A DNA stretch of 64,000 bases, taken from assembly GCF_020171845.1 (NCBI RefSeq), contig NZ_JAIVAM010000002.1, positions 248,001-312,000 of the forward strand, in the 5' to 3' direction. Origin of the DNA: Cytobacillus kochii. Lineage in GTDB: Bacteria; Bacillota; Bacilli; Bacillales; Cytobacillaceae. Below, one piece after another: positions 25,518 to 34,618 of this stretch. Below the pieces are notes generated by a model. That model worked only from the letters and a program-made list of their open reading frames with translations. It was not told the DNA's origin and made no database searches. A program made the position numbers and the translations under genes. Positions within the stretch are counted from its first letter, which is position 1; each line of letters begins with the position of its first letter.

Positions 25518-27257
25518 ATGATTAAACGCAAATATGTCGTTCTCGTTTTTCTAATGTTGGCTGTTTTATTTGTTGGTATTCTATTCTTTCTACCTCATTT
25601 ACTTCCAAAAGGGGAAGTAGTTGATCACTCTTACGTTTCAAAAGTATTCAATAAAAATAAAGTGACTCAAGTTGAGTTAACCCTTGCAGAAGATGATTGG
25701 GAAGATGTATTAGAGAATCCGACGGAAGAAGAATATAAGATGGCAAATGTGACGATAAATGGAACTAAATTGAACCAAGTAGCTGTTCGGACAAAGGGGA
25801 ATTCTTCCCTTTCTTCAGTTGCTAGAATGGAAGATTCTGATCGTTATAGCTTCAAAATAGATTTTGATTACTATACTGATCAAACTTTATATGGATTGAA
25901 AAAGTTGAATCTAAATAACCAATTTAGTGATGCTACGCAAATGCGAGAATATTTATCGTATCAATTAATGGAGAATATGGGGTTACCCACACCTGCTTAT
26001 TCTTATATGTATGTGATCATTAATGGTCAGGAATGGGGATTATATTTAGGTGTTGAACAAGTAGACGAAGTGATGCTTGGAAGATATTTTGAAAATCCAT
26101 ATGGATCATTGTACAAGCCAGATGGTACAAATAGTGACTTGAAATGGGTAAGTGATGATATTGATGATTACTCAGGTTTAAACTTGAAATCAGAGGAGCA
26201 AGATGAACAAGCGTTAATAGATATGTTAGATAGTATCAATAATGGTGGCGATTTAGAAGAAACCTTAGATGTGGATCAAGTATTACGATATTTTGCAGTA
26301 AATACGGCTGTTGTTAGCATGGATAGTTACCAAGGACAAATGAAGCATAACTATTATTTATATGAAAATGATGGTAAGTTCTCAGTTATTCCGTGGGACT
26401 ATAATATGGCATTTGGTGGCTTTGGAGTTGGTATGGCATTTGGTGGACAAATGAATGGAGATTTCTCAGCTGCTGAAAAAAACCAAGGTGAAGACAAACA
26501 AGACCAAGCACCACAAGGCGGAATGGACAACTTCACCGGTGGCATCGGAAATAGTGATTTATTGAGTGAAGATACGATTAATTTCAGTATATCTGAACCT
26601 ATAGCTGGTACTACCTTAGAAGAAAGACCGTTACTTAATGCACTATTATCTAATGAAGAATATAAAAAACAATATGAAGCGTATCTTAAACAGATAGCCG
26701 AAGAATATATGACAAAAGAGTCTTACCAAAATACAACTACACAAATTAGTGCATTGATTCTTCCTTATGTCGAACAGGATCCTACCAAGTTTTATACAAC
26801 AGAAGCATTTCTCGAAGCGGTGCAGGGTGATGAGAGTTTACCAGCATTTGCTGAGGCGAGATCAGAATCGATACTTGCTCAGCTCTCAGGTGAATTAGAA
26901 GTAGAATCACAAGCTTCTGAAGTTAATAACATGTTCCCTGGCCGAGCGGGTGGTGATGACCAGGAAGGTCAAGAAGGAGGAGAAGGATTTCAACCGCCAA
27001 ATGGAAATAAAGGAAACGCTGATGGTGAAATGCCTGAACGTCCGCAAAGCAACGGAGATTTTCCGCAGGGAGGAAATTTTGAGCCACCTGAAGGGTTTGA
27101 AGGTATGCCTGGTGGTGAGGGACATGGACAAGGACAAGGAGAGCAACCTAGTACAGTAAAGTTCAAAACGTCAGCAATCATCTTGTATGTGGGCCTAATC
27201 ACAGCTTTATTAGGAACAACTTTTTTTATCTTCCTGTTTAAACGAAGAGGAAGATAA
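25518..27257 (+). CDS. CotH-family protein kinase, membrane-anchored
   Basis: 579 residues. Helices at about 5-25 and 551-572 (tail KRRGR) predict that the body is outside the membrane. The CotH domain (about 40-440) shows VRTKGNSSLSS, LNLNNQF with MREYLSYQL, a GLYLGVEQVDE segment and FSVIPWDYNMAFGG, the likely metal-binding motif. A Gly/Pro/Gln-rich linker (about 465-540) precedes the last helix. CotH of B. subtilis phosphorylates coat proteins; membrane forms near VTC genes are not characterised. The last gene of the unit; AACAGGAGAAAGG lies ahead of the start. Confidence 0.88.
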   Translation: MIKRKYVVLVFLMLAVLFVGILFFLPHLLPKGEVVDHSYVSKVFNKNKVTQVELTLAEDDWEDVLENPTEEEYKMANVTINGTKLNQVAVRTKGNSSLSSVARMEDSDRYSFKIDFDYYTDQTLYGLKKLNLNNQFSDATQMREYLSYQLMENMGLPTPAYSYMYVIINGQEWGLYLGVEQVDEVMLGRYFENPYGSLYKPDGTNSDLKWVSDDIDDYSGLNLKSEEQDEQALIDMLDSINNGGDLEETLDVDQVLRYFAVNTAVVSMDSYQGQMKHNYYLYENDGKFSVIPWDYNMAFGGFGVGMAFGGQMNGDFSAAEKNQGEDKQDQAPQGGMDNFTGGIGNSDLLSEDTINFSISEPIAGTTLEERPLLNALLSNEEYKKQYEAYLKQIAEEYMTKESYQNTTTQISALILPYVEQDPTKFYTTEAFLEAVQGDESLPAFAEARSESILAQLSGELEVESQASEVNNMFPGRAGGDDQEGQEGGEGFQPPNGNKGNADGEMPERPQSNGDFPQGGNFEPPEGFEGMPGGEGHGQGQGEQPSTVKFKTSAIILYVGLITALLGTTFFIFLFKRRGR

Positions 27258-27284
27258 GTAAATGCATAAATAATCAAAATACTA

Positions 27285-27313
27285 TTGACAATTAATTCAA
27301 TACCCGATAAAAT
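27285..27313 (+). promoter_or_regulatory. Sigma-A promoter of the S-box transcript
   Basis: TTGACA (27285-27290), exactly 17 bases, TAAAAT (27308-27313). It lies about 40 bases upstream of the riboswitch aptamer. Confidence 0.85.
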
Positions 27314-27349
27314 TTCCTTTATCAAAGCAACACAATAAATTGAATATGA

Positions 27350-27456
27350 TTCTTATCGAGAGAGACTGAGGGACCAGGCCCGAAGATGTCCGGCAACCTC
27401 CTTTTAAAGGGAAGGTGCTAAATCCTGCAGAATGATTTCATTCTGAAAGATAAGGT
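27350..27456 (+). promoter_or_regulatory. SAM-I (S-box) riboswitch
   Basis: Canonical S-box core: CGAGAGAGACTGAGGGACC, then GGCCCGAAGATGTCCGGCAA, AAGGTGCTAAATCCTGCAG and GAAAGATAAGG. The closing stem P1 pairs CTTATC (27352-27357) with GATAAG (27449-27454). On SAM binding the leader should fold to the terminator at 27476, switching off metNI expression when methionine/SAM is plentiful. Confidence 0.96.
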
Positions 27457-27475
27457 TTAATAACAATCATTTGTT

Positions 27476-27508
27476 GAGCCTCTTTCAAAGTGAAAGAGGC
27501 TCATTTTA
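27476..27508 (+). terminator. Riboswitch-controlled terminator
   Basis: Perfect twelve-base arms GAGCCTCTTTCA and TGAAAGAGGCTC with a 3-base loop, followed by ATTTTATG, 32 bases ahead of metN. Confidence 0.88.
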
Positions 27509-27539
27509 TGTTGTAGAGGATTTAGGGAGGGTGAGGTAA

Positions 27540-28553
27540 ATGATTGAAGTCAATCATTTAGTGAAAATTTATAAAAGCAAAAAGAAGCAAGTAATAGGCG
27601 TTGACAATGTATCTCTTTCTATTAAAGAAGGGGAAATATACGGGATTATTGGCTATAGTGGAGCAGGGAAAAGTTCTTTATTACGCTGTCTAAATTTATT
27701 GGAGAGACCGACATCTGGTGAAGTGAAAATTGATGGCGTTGATTTAACGACTTTAACAAGTAAAGAATTAAGAAAAGCAAGGCAGAAGATAGGTATGATT
27801 TTTCAGCATTTTTATTTAGCGAGTTCGAAGACAGTGTATGAGAATATTGCCTTTGCTTTAAAAGCGGCAGGTAAAAGTCCGAAAGAAATAGATATCAGGG
27901 TGAAAGAACTATTAGAATTAGTGGGTTTAGCAGATAAAATTCATCAGTATCCCACGCAATTAAGTGGTGGTCAAAAGCAAAGGGTAGGAATAGCCAGAGC
28001 ACTTGCTAATGATCCAAAGGTTTTACTTTGCGATGAAGCCACTTCAGCCCTAGACCCTAAAACAACAAAATCAATCCTGAACTTATTAAAATCAATTAAT
28101 AAAAAGCTGGGATTAACCATCGTACTTATCACTCATGAGATGGAAGTAGTCAAAGAGATTTGTCATAGGTTAGCTGTTATGCAAGATGGAAAGGTCATAG
28201 AAGAGGGACCGGTGTATGATATATTTGCGAATCCAATTGAACCACTTACAAGAGATTTTATTCAGAGTATTCTTCAATTTGACTTACCACAACAATTGAT
28301 TGAAAACAGGAAGGGAACAATCATTAAAATCCAATTTAAAGGTGCAATAGCAGAAGAATCTGTTGTTTCTGAACTGTTCCAAACATTCAAAGTAAAAGGA
28401 AATATTCTTCACGGCAAGATTGAATATATTCAAGAAGTACCTCTTGGTATTTTTATTATGGAGTTAACTGGTGAAATACCTGAAATAGAAAGAGCTATAC
28501 AATATATTCAAGATAGAACACAGAATTTGGAGGTAGTTGAACATGTTGCTTGA
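27540..28553 (+). CDS. metN: Methionine ABC transporter ATPase MetN
   Basis: 337 residues. ABC domain (1-240): Walker A GYSGAGKSS, signature LSGGQKQRVGIARAL, Walker B VLLCDEATSALD, switch His in LITHEM. A C-terminal NIL regulatory domain (about 265-335) is the allosteric methionine site known from MetN. It energises D/L-methionine import with MetI. It lies behind an S-box leader and is repressed when SAM is abundant. It overlaps metI by 11 bases. AGGGAGGGTGAGG precedes the ATG. Confidence 0.95.
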   Translation: MIEVNHLVKIYKSKKKQVIGVDNVSLSIKEGEIYGIIGYSGAGKSSLLRCLNLLERPTSGEVKIDGVDLTTLTSKELRKARQKIGMIFQHFYLASSKTVYENIAFALKAAGKSPKEIDIRVKELLELVGLADKIHQYPTQLSGGQKQRVGIARALANDPKVLLCDEATSALDPKTTKSILNLLKSINKKLGLTIVLITHEMEVVKEICHRLAVMQDGKVIEEGPVYDIFANPIEPLTRDFIQSILQFDLPQQLIENRKGTIIKIQFKGAIAEESVVSELFQTFKVKGNILHGKIEYIQEVPLGIFIMELTGEIPEIERAIQYIQDRTQNLEVVEHVA

Positions 28554-29208
28554 GTCCATTCAGGCGTTACTTCCTGAACTAAATACAGCTGTATTACAAA
28601 CGATTTATATGGTCGCCATTTCTTTAGTTGCGGCACTTATACTAGGTCTTCCACTAGGCATCTTATTATTCGTTACAGACGAAGGATTGTTCTTAAAGAA
28701 TAGATTTGTAAATGCCGTTACTGGTTGGATTGTCAATTTGATCCGCTCTATTCCTTATATTATTTTGTTAGTAGCTCTATTGCCGTTAACAAAATTAATT
28801 GCAGGTTCAACTATTGGTCCTACAGCGGCTTCTGTTTCATTATCTGTAGCAGCGATTCCATTTTTTGCAAGATTGGTTGAAACATCCTTAAGAGAAATAG
28901 ATAAAGGAGTCATTGAATCTGCAGTAGCAGTAGGCGCTTCCCCTTGGATGATAATTAAGGAAATCCTTGTCCCAGAAGCGAAACCTGGAATTGTTCAAGG
29001 TTTAACGATTACGACTATTAGTTTAATCGGTTATTCCGCAATGGCAGGTATTATTGGCGGCGGGGGTATTGGTGATTTAGCGATACGTTTCGGTTACTAT
29101 CGCTATGATAATGTCATTATGATTACGACAGTCATTGTCCTCGTTGTATTGGTGCAAATTATTCAAATTGGTGGGGATAAATTAACTAAATATGTAGATA
29201 AGAGATAA
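28543..29208 (+). CDS. metI: Methionine ABC transporter permease MetI
   Basis: 221 residues, five membrane helices, with the EAA loop VEAAVAVGASPWMIIKEIL-like segment at about 125-150 (here ESAVAVGASPWMIIKEILVP), which docks on MetN. ATG 28543 behind TTGGAGG is chosen over the TTG at 28537. A terminator closes the transcript 17 bases downstream. The binding lipoprotein MetQ, normally the third gene of this operon, is not present in the window. Confidence 0.94.
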   Translation: MLLESIQALLPELNTAVLQTIYMVAISLVAALILGLPLGILLFVTDEGLFLKNRFVNAVTGWIVNLIRSIPYIILLVALLPLTKLIAGSTIGPTAASVSLSVAAIPFFARLVETSLREIDKGVIESAVAVGASPWMIIKEILVPEAKPGIVQGLTITTISLIGYSAMAGIIGGGGIGDLAIRFGYYRYDNVIMITTVIVLVVLVQIIQIGGDKLTKYVDKR

Positions 29209-29224
29209 TAAATTCAAATAATAG

Positions 29225-29262
29225 ATATAGTAAAGGGGAATGGAGCCTTTACTATATTTATT
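29225..29262 (+). terminator. Terminator of metNI
   Basis: Perfect twelve-base arms ATATAGTAAAGG and CCTTTACTATAT with a 9-base loop, then TTATTTATT. Confidence 0.85.
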
Positions 29263-29319
29263 TATCCTAATGAATGAGTATTAAAGAGAAGATGGAAACA
29301 GACGGGGAGGAAGGATTCT

Positions 29320-30537
29320 ATGAGCACGATAACAGCTTCATCTAAGGAAGCGTATTTAGCTGAACAACTCGCTCGACCATTTATTAAGACGGCTCAACAA
29401 GAAGAATTATTTCATAAAGCTACGATATTAGCAGAAGGATTTAGTAAGAGGGCGCAAAAGATTGATGAAAATGCAGAGTTCCCTTTTGAGAATTTTGAAG
29501 AATTAAAACAATCAAATTATTTAAGTTTGACGATTCCGAAAGAATATGGTGGTAAAGAGATTTCCTTATATGAATATTTCTTAATACAAGAAAGGATTGC
29601 CCAAGGTGATGCATCTACGGCTTTATGTATTGGTTGGCACTTAGGTGTTATCTATGATTTAAGGGTTAAACGGAAATGGAAGGAAGAACAGTTTGCCAAG
29701 TTATGCGAAACGGTTATCAAAGATAATAAATTGATTAACCGCTGTGCAACAGAGGCAGCAACCGGCAGTCCAACCCGTGGTGGACTACCAGCGACTACTG
29801 CGGTGAAAAAAGGAACACAATGGATCTTGAATGGAAGAAAATCTTTTGCTTCGATGGCACCAGGCTTAGATTTTTCTCTTATTACAGCAACGATAGAAGC
29901 TTCAGGAGAAATTGGTATATTCCTTGTACCGCATGAGAACCCTGGTTTAAAAGTGGAATCAAATTGGAATATGCTAGGGATGCGGGGCACACGTAGTGAC
30001 GATCTCGTGTTAGAGAATGTAATTGTAGAAGAAACAGCATTAGTTGAAATAGAAGGTGTTCATTTTTATGCGATTCCTAATGCATGGTTACTACATTCAG
30101 CTGCTTGCTTTATTGGCGTTGCTATTGCAGCTCGGAACTATGCCATTATTTTTGCTTCTGAATATCAACCTAATAGCCTGCCTGGTCCAATTAGTGAAGT
30201 ACCAGAAGTGCAACGTAAAATTGGGGAAATGGAACTCGAGCTACTAAAAGCGCGAACAGCACTCTATTCTATAGCGGATCGCTGGGATAATGAACCGAAT
30301 AAACGAGGAGAATTAGGAGCTGAACTTGGAGCCATCAAACACCTTGTTTCTAACAGTGCTAATAAAGTGGTCGATTGGGCAATGAGAATAGTTGGTGCAC
30401 AAAGCTTGCAACAAAGAAATCCTTTGCAGCGTTATTACCGTGATGTGCGAGCTGCGCTCCATAATCCGCCTATGGATGATGTAGTAATCACAAATTTAGC
30501 GAAAAAAGCACTATCATTTCAAAATAACAATGATTAA
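29320..30537 (+). CDS. Acyl-CoA dehydrogenase-family flavoprotein (DszC/SfnB-like)
   Basis: 405 residues. N-terminal helical domain (about 40-150), a beta domain with RCATEAATGSPTRGG and LNGRKSFASMAPGLD (flavin contacts), and a C-terminal four-helix domain ending QRYYRDVRAALHNPP, the place where DszC/SfnB-type FMN monooxygenases show a similar motif. Such proteins in S-box or sulfur-starvation loci release sulfur from organic compounds, so a sulfur role is likely but a true acyl-CoA dehydrogenase cannot be excluded. GGGGAGGAAGG precedes the ATG. A terminator separates it from metNI. Confidence 0.75.
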   Translation: MSTITASSKEAYLAEQLARPFIKTAQQEELFHKATILAEGFSKRAQKIDENAEFPFENFEELKQSNYLSLTIPKEYGGKEISLYEYFLIQERIAQGDASTALCIGWHLGVIYDLRVKRKWKEEQFAKLCETVIKDNKLINRCATEAATGSPTRGGLPATTAVKKGTQWILNGRKSFASMAPGLDFSLITATIEASGEIGIFLVPHENPGLKVESNWNMLGMRGTRSDDLVLENVIVEETALVEIEGVHFYAIPNAWLLHSAACFIGVAIAARNYAIIFASEYQPNSLPGPISEVPEVQRKIGEMELELLKARTALYSIADRWDNEPNKRGELGAELGAIKHLVSNSANKVVDWAMRIVGAQSLQQRNPLQRYYRDVRAALHNPPMDDVVITNLAKKALSFQNNND

Positions 30538-30559
30538 TAGAACTATTTAAATCACATGC

Positions 30560-30590
30560 CCCTCTTCCTATTTGGAGAGGGTTATTATTT
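30560..30590 (+). terminator. Probable terminator of flavoprotein gene
   Basis: CCCTCT pairs with AGAGGG, extended inward, followed by TTATTATTT. The T-run is interrupted. Confidence 0.55.
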
Positions 30591-30744
30591 GTATAGGCAT
30601 ATAGATTAGCTCCAATTTTTATTTATTTATCAGGCTTCAAAATATTTCGTTTTTCATAATTCTTTTTTTAAAGGCTTCTTTCCTTTTAAAAATGAATTAT
30701 ACTAGTAGATGTGAAAATGAATAACGTAGAAAGTGGTGTACAGA

Positions 30745-32055
30745 TTGAAAAAGTTTATTTCATCAATGACAATGGTTTCTTCCGTACAATGGGTCTTTTT
30801 TATCTTTGCCAATACTGTTGTCATTCCGATTTCCATTGCCAATGTATTTGAGCTATCAAGTGAAACGATGGCAATGATGATTAGAGCATCACTCATACTT
30901 ACGGGTATTACTTGTATACTACAAGGATGGAAAGGTCATCGTTTCCCGATTATGGAAGGGCATTCAGGGTTATTATGGGGAATTATCCTTAATCTTGGGC
31001 TTTCAGCACAAGCGCTTAATATTGGATTAGAACGTATTGGTGGTGGGATTGTTACTGGTATTGTTTTAGCTAGTCTAGTGACCATTTTGCTGATTGCTTG
31101 TGGGGGTTTTTCATTATTGCAATCCATCTTTAGTCCGATGGTAATGACTGTATATTTATTTTTGCTTACTTTTCAATTAATGTTTATCTTCTTTGAAGGT
31201 ATGTTAAAGATGACTTCGACTGGCGTCATTGACATAGGTATAAGTCTTTATTCTGTAGTACTCGCGCTGATCGTCGCTACATTAAAAATGAAAGGTAATC
31301 AACTTATTAGCAATTTTTCTATTTTAATTGGCCTTTTAGGGGGCTGGCTCGGTTATGTCCTATTGTTTGGTAATGATGGGGCTGGTATGACAACATCTGC
31401 GCCTTTCCAACTTTTTCCGTTAGGGGCTCCTAATCTTGAAATGGGAATTGTCGTAGTCACGTTTGTTGCCGTATTATTAAACTTAAGTAATACATTTGCT
31501 TCTATTAACGCTGCAGAAAAACTTCTACAAAGGAGAGCAGCCAAAAAAGAGTTTAAAGGCTCAATGATCATTACTTCAATTTCTACCATTATTGGATCCG
31601 GTTTCGGACTTGTTCCCTATACACCATTTACATCAACGATTGGTTTCTTGCAAAGTACGAGAATTTATGAAAGAAAGCCATTCTTTATCGGTGGTGCTTT
31701 ACTTACGATCATTGGTATTGTTCCAATTTTAGGCTCATTTCTTTCAATGTTACCTGTTACCGTTGGAAACGCAGTCTTGTTTGTTGCGTATATGCAATTA
31801 TTTGGTACTGCATTCAGTAGTTTAAATGGAAAGACGTTTAATTCTAATACGATATTTAGGTTAGCAGCACCTGTATTAATTGGTATTAGTATTATGAATA
31901 TTTCACCTGCTATCTTTTCGGAATTACCTGTCCTCATTCAACCATTTTTTGCAAATGGGTTAATAATGGGTGTTATTATCTCAATTATATTAGAAAAAGC
32001 AGTGAACTGGGTTAAATACGAAGATCAACCTATTAAAAGAGGAAAAGCCAGTTGA
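30745..32055 (+). CDS. NCS2-family purine/pyrimidine permease
   Basis: 436 residues from the TTG at 30745; a GTG at 30733 overlaps the purine-rich site AAAGTGGTG. About 12-14 membrane helices. Segments FPIMEGHSGLLWG and GLVPYTPFTSTIGFLQSTRI correspond to the substrate helices of uracil/xanthine permeases; the overall form resembles B. subtilis YwdJ. It would import a nucleobase with a proton. The substrate is not resolved because the usual xanthine or uracil motifs are altered. No purine-regulatory site was recognised upstream. Confidence 0.8.
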   Translation: MKKFISSMTMVSSVQWVFFIFANTVVIPISIANVFELSSETMAMMIRASLILTGITCILQGWKGHRFPIMEGHSGLLWGIILNLGLSAQALNIGLERIGGGIVTGIVLASLVTILLIACGGFSLLQSIFSPMVMTVYLFLLTFQLMFIFFEGMLKMTSTGVIDIGISLYSVVLALIVATLKMKGNQLISNFSILIGLLGGWLGYVLLFGNDGAGMTTSAPFQLFPLGAPNLEMGIVVVTFVAVLLNLSNTFASINAAEKLLQRRAAKKEFKGSMIITSISTIIGSGFGLVPYTPFTSTIGFLQSTRIYERKPFFIGGALLTIIGIVPILGSFLSMLPVTVGNAVLFVAYMQLFGTAFSSLNGKTFNSNTIFRLAAPVLIGISIMNISPAIFSELPVLIQPFFANGLIMGVIISIILEKAVNWVKYEDQPIKRGKAS

Positions 32056-32165
32056 TGTTTCCTTCTTTGGTATAAGACATATTCTTGCACGTTTCTTAAC
32101 TAGGCAAATGAAAATAAAACACGTAAGATAGAATAGTAGCGAATCAAAAAAAGGGGATTTTTGTG

Positions 32166-32810
32166 ATGGAAGGAATTACACTGAGTTCATTGCTAGATGT
32201 AATTGGGGAATTATTTTCAGATGAAGTGTCAATTGTAGTTTCAAATACAACAGAGTATATTTACTATCGTCCAAGTAAACGTGTTGACTTGAAAATTCGG
32301 CCAGGGGATATTGTAAAAGAAGGAAGTATTGCTGATAAAGCGCTTAAGGCTGAACAAAAGGTGTCAGAGTTTATTAATAGGGATGTATTTGGTGTACCTT
32401 ATCACGGGATGGCTGTTCCATTTAAAAATAATGGGAAAATTGAAGGTTGTGTGACTGCTATTTTTCCAACATTGACAGAGGGGAAATCTGTCGTTACATT
32501 AAAGACAAGCGATGGTTGGGTACCAGTTCCATTTAATGAAGTATATTTCTTGGAAGCTAAAGATCGTAAAACTCATGTTCATGCTATTTACTCTTCTGGT
32601 ACGCATAAAAATACGCTACAGGAGTTTGAGTATATTTTACCAAAGGAAAACTTTATTCGCTGTCACAGGTCATTCTTGGTGAATGTTAATCAAATACAAG
32701 AGATATTTCCTGACTCTCATTCTACTTTTTTATTATTAATGAGAAATGGTGCAAAAGTGCCTGTAAGTCAATCCTATTCTAGTTATTTTCGTAAGTTGCT
32801 CGGCTTCTAA
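32166..32810 (+). CDS. LytTR-domain transcriptional regulator with N-terminal sensor domain
   Basis: 214 residues from the ATG at 32166 behind AAAAAGGGGA. No receiver domain. The N-terminal half (about 1-105) is PAS-like in pattern (IVVSNTTEYIYYRPSKRVDL, GVPYHGMAVPFKNNGKIEG). The C-terminal LytTR domain (about 115-214) has VYFLEAKDRKTHVH, FIRCHRSFLVNVNQI and VPVSQSY. It probably senses a small molecule and activates the adjacent CoA-transferase gene, a pairing I recall from other Bacillus; regulation is inferred from adjacency. Confidence 0.85.
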   Translation: MEGITLSSLLDVIGELFSDEVSIVVSNTTEYIYYRPSKRVDLKIRPGDIVKEGSIADKALKAEQKVSEFINRDVFGVPYHGMAVPFKNNGKIEGCVTAIFPTLTEGKSVVTLKTSDGWVPVPFNEVYFLEAKDRKTHVHAIYSSGTHKNTLQEFEYILPKENFIRCHRSFLVNVNQIQEIFPDSHSTFLLLMRNGAKVPVSQSYSSYFRKLLGF

Positions 32811-32867
32811 ATCAAAGGCATAAATGGATGAATAACCATTTAACTCAATATTTTCTGATTATCTGAA

Positions 32868-32900
32868 AAAATCTGCTGGCTTATCGGCAGATTTTGCTGT
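32868..32900 (+). terminator. Terminator of LytTR gene
   Basis: AAAATCTGC pairs with GCAGATTTT with a 10-base loop, then GCTGTTTT. Confidence 0.75.
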
Positions 32901-33001
32901 TTTATCAAAATTTTTCATTAATTATACTAAAAAAATAATCCCATTCTGATTTATTAGTAAAATAGTTATTAAGTATTCTTTACAGAAAGAGGGATGGGAA
33001 T

Positions 33002-34513
33002 ATGGATAATAAACTTGGGAGAGTTAAAATTCAGACACTTCAGAACAATATCATGACTGCAGAAGGGGCTGCAGAAATGATTAAAGATGGCATGACATTG
33101 GGGTTAAGTGGATTTACTCGTGCGGGAGATGTGAAAGCGGTTCCTGTAGCATTAGCAGACAGAGCAAAAACAGAAGATTTTAAAGTCAATGTGTATACAG
33201 GTGCATCTCTTGGTTCGGATGTTGATAAGTTGTTTGCGGAAGCTGGTATTTTAAATAAGAGATTACCATTTCAAGCTGACTCAACAATGAGAAAAGGCAT
33301 TAATAAAGGGGACTTCTTATTTGTTGATCAACATTTATCTCACACAGCAGAACTCATCCGTTCAGGGGTATTACATGTAGATGTAGCTATTTTGGAAGCG
33401 GTTTCGATTGAAGAAGACGGAACAATTGTACCTACAACATCAGTTGGTAACTCACTGTCTTTTGCCGAACATGCCCAAAGTGTAATTGTTGAAATTAATA
33501 TGGCCCAATTACCATCGCTAAAAGGGTTACATGATATTTATAGTCCAGATAAACAAGGTGAGCGTGGTCCAATTCCCATTACAAATGTAGCCGATCGTGT
33601 GGGTGAGATAGGTATTAAAGTGAATCCGGAGAAAATTAAAGCGATTGTGTTTACTGAACAAGGCGATTCACCATCAACTATTGTTCAGCCAGATGAGGAA
33701 ACAGTTATGATGGCGCAACATTTAACCAATTTTCTTCGCAATGAAATTGCAGAAGGTAGATTAGATGAAAAACTTGCCCCATTACAATCAGGCATTGGTT
33801 CGGTAGCAAATGCTGTTTTGCATGGCATGATTGACTCTGAATTCACAGACTTAGAAGTGTATTCAGAAGTACTTCAAGATGCAGTATTTGATTTAATTGA
33901 TGCTGGGAAAGTAAAGTTTGCGTCAGGTTGTTCCATTACACTTTCAGAAGAAAAGATGAAAGAAGTGTTTGCTCATTTCGATCAATATCGCGATAAGTTA
34001 TTGTTAAGACCACAAGAAATCACTAATCATCCGGAATTAATTCGCCGTTTAGGATTAATCTCTATCAATACTGCATTAGAACTAGATATCTATGGTAATG
34101 TGAATTCTACTCATGTTCAAGGAACTAAGATGATGAATGGTATTGGTGGATCAGGGGATTTTGCAAGAAACGCAAGGTTAGCTATATTCGTGACAAAATC
34201 AATTGCTAAAGATGGTAAAGTTTCAAGTATTGTACCTTTTGCTTCACATATTGATCATACAGAACATGATGTTGACGTTATTGTCACAGAACAAGGCTAC
34301 GCAGATTTAAGGGGATTGGCTCCTCGTGAACGAGTTGAGCTAATCATTGAAAATTGTGCGCATCCGTTATACAAGGATCAACTGAGAGATTACTATTATG
34401 AAGCATTATCAGCAGGTGGCCAAACCCCACATATTCTAGCAAAAGCTTTTTCTTGGCACATTAACTATGTGGAGAATGGCACAATGTTAGCTTCCGAGAA
34501 AGTGGATGTATAA
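33002..34513 (+). CDS. Succinyl-CoA:acetate CoA-transferase / acetyl-CoA hydrolase family
   Basis: 503 residues, class I CoA-transferase. The catalytic glutamate is Glu289 in LEVYSEVLQD, preceded by GIGSVANAVL; the oxyanion and CoA regions are VQGTKMMNGIGGSGDF and VTEQGYADLRGLAPRER. Homologues such as AarC of Acetobacter convert acetate and succinyl-CoA to acetyl-CoA and succinate. The role would be acetate use or a bypass of succinyl-CoA synthetase. AGAGGGATGGG precedes the ATG. The LytTR gene upstream is its likely regulator. Confidence 0.9.
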   Translation: MDNKLGRVKIQTLQNNIMTAEGAAEMIKDGMTLGLSGFTRAGDVKAVPVALADRAKTEDFKVNVYTGASLGSDVDKLFAEAGILNKRLPFQADSTMRKGINKGDFLFVDQHLSHTAELIRSGVLHVDVAILEAVSIEEDGTIVPTTSVGNSLSFAEHAQSVIVEINMAQLPSLKGLHDIYSPDKQGERGPIPITNVADRVGEIGIKVNPEKIKAIVFTEQGDSPSTIVQPDEETVMMAQHLTNFLRNEIAEGRLDEKLAPLQSGIGSVANAVLHGMIDSEFTDLEVYSEVLQDAVFDLIDAGKVKFASGCSITLSEEKMKEVFAHFDQYRDKLLLRPQEITNHPELIRRLGLISINTALELDIYGNVNSTHVQGTKMMNGIGGSGDFARNARLAIFVTKSIAKDGKVSSIVPFASHIDHTEHDVDVIVTEQGYADLRGLAPRERVELIIENCAHPLYKDQLRDYYYEALSAGGQTPHILAKAFSWHINYVENGTMLASEKVDV

Positions 34514-34545
34514 AGGACAAATACAAATTATAGACGAGTTAGAAA

Positions 34546-34579
34546 AGTAACCTAAGTTAATACTCAGGTTGCTTTTTGT
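34546..34579 (+). terminator. Terminator of CoA-transferase gene
   Basis: AGTAACCT pairs with AGGTTGCT (one G-U) with a 12-base loop, then TTTTTGT. It separates the gene from repeat array B. Confidence 0.8.
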
Positions 34580-34618
34580 CGTGTCTCACCATTGCCTTTG
34601 TCTATATATACTGGAAAG

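Noticed and set aside
26907-27325. Several frames opposite the Gly/Pro-rich end of the CotH gene
   Set aside because: They arise from the biased composition of the linker coding sequence.
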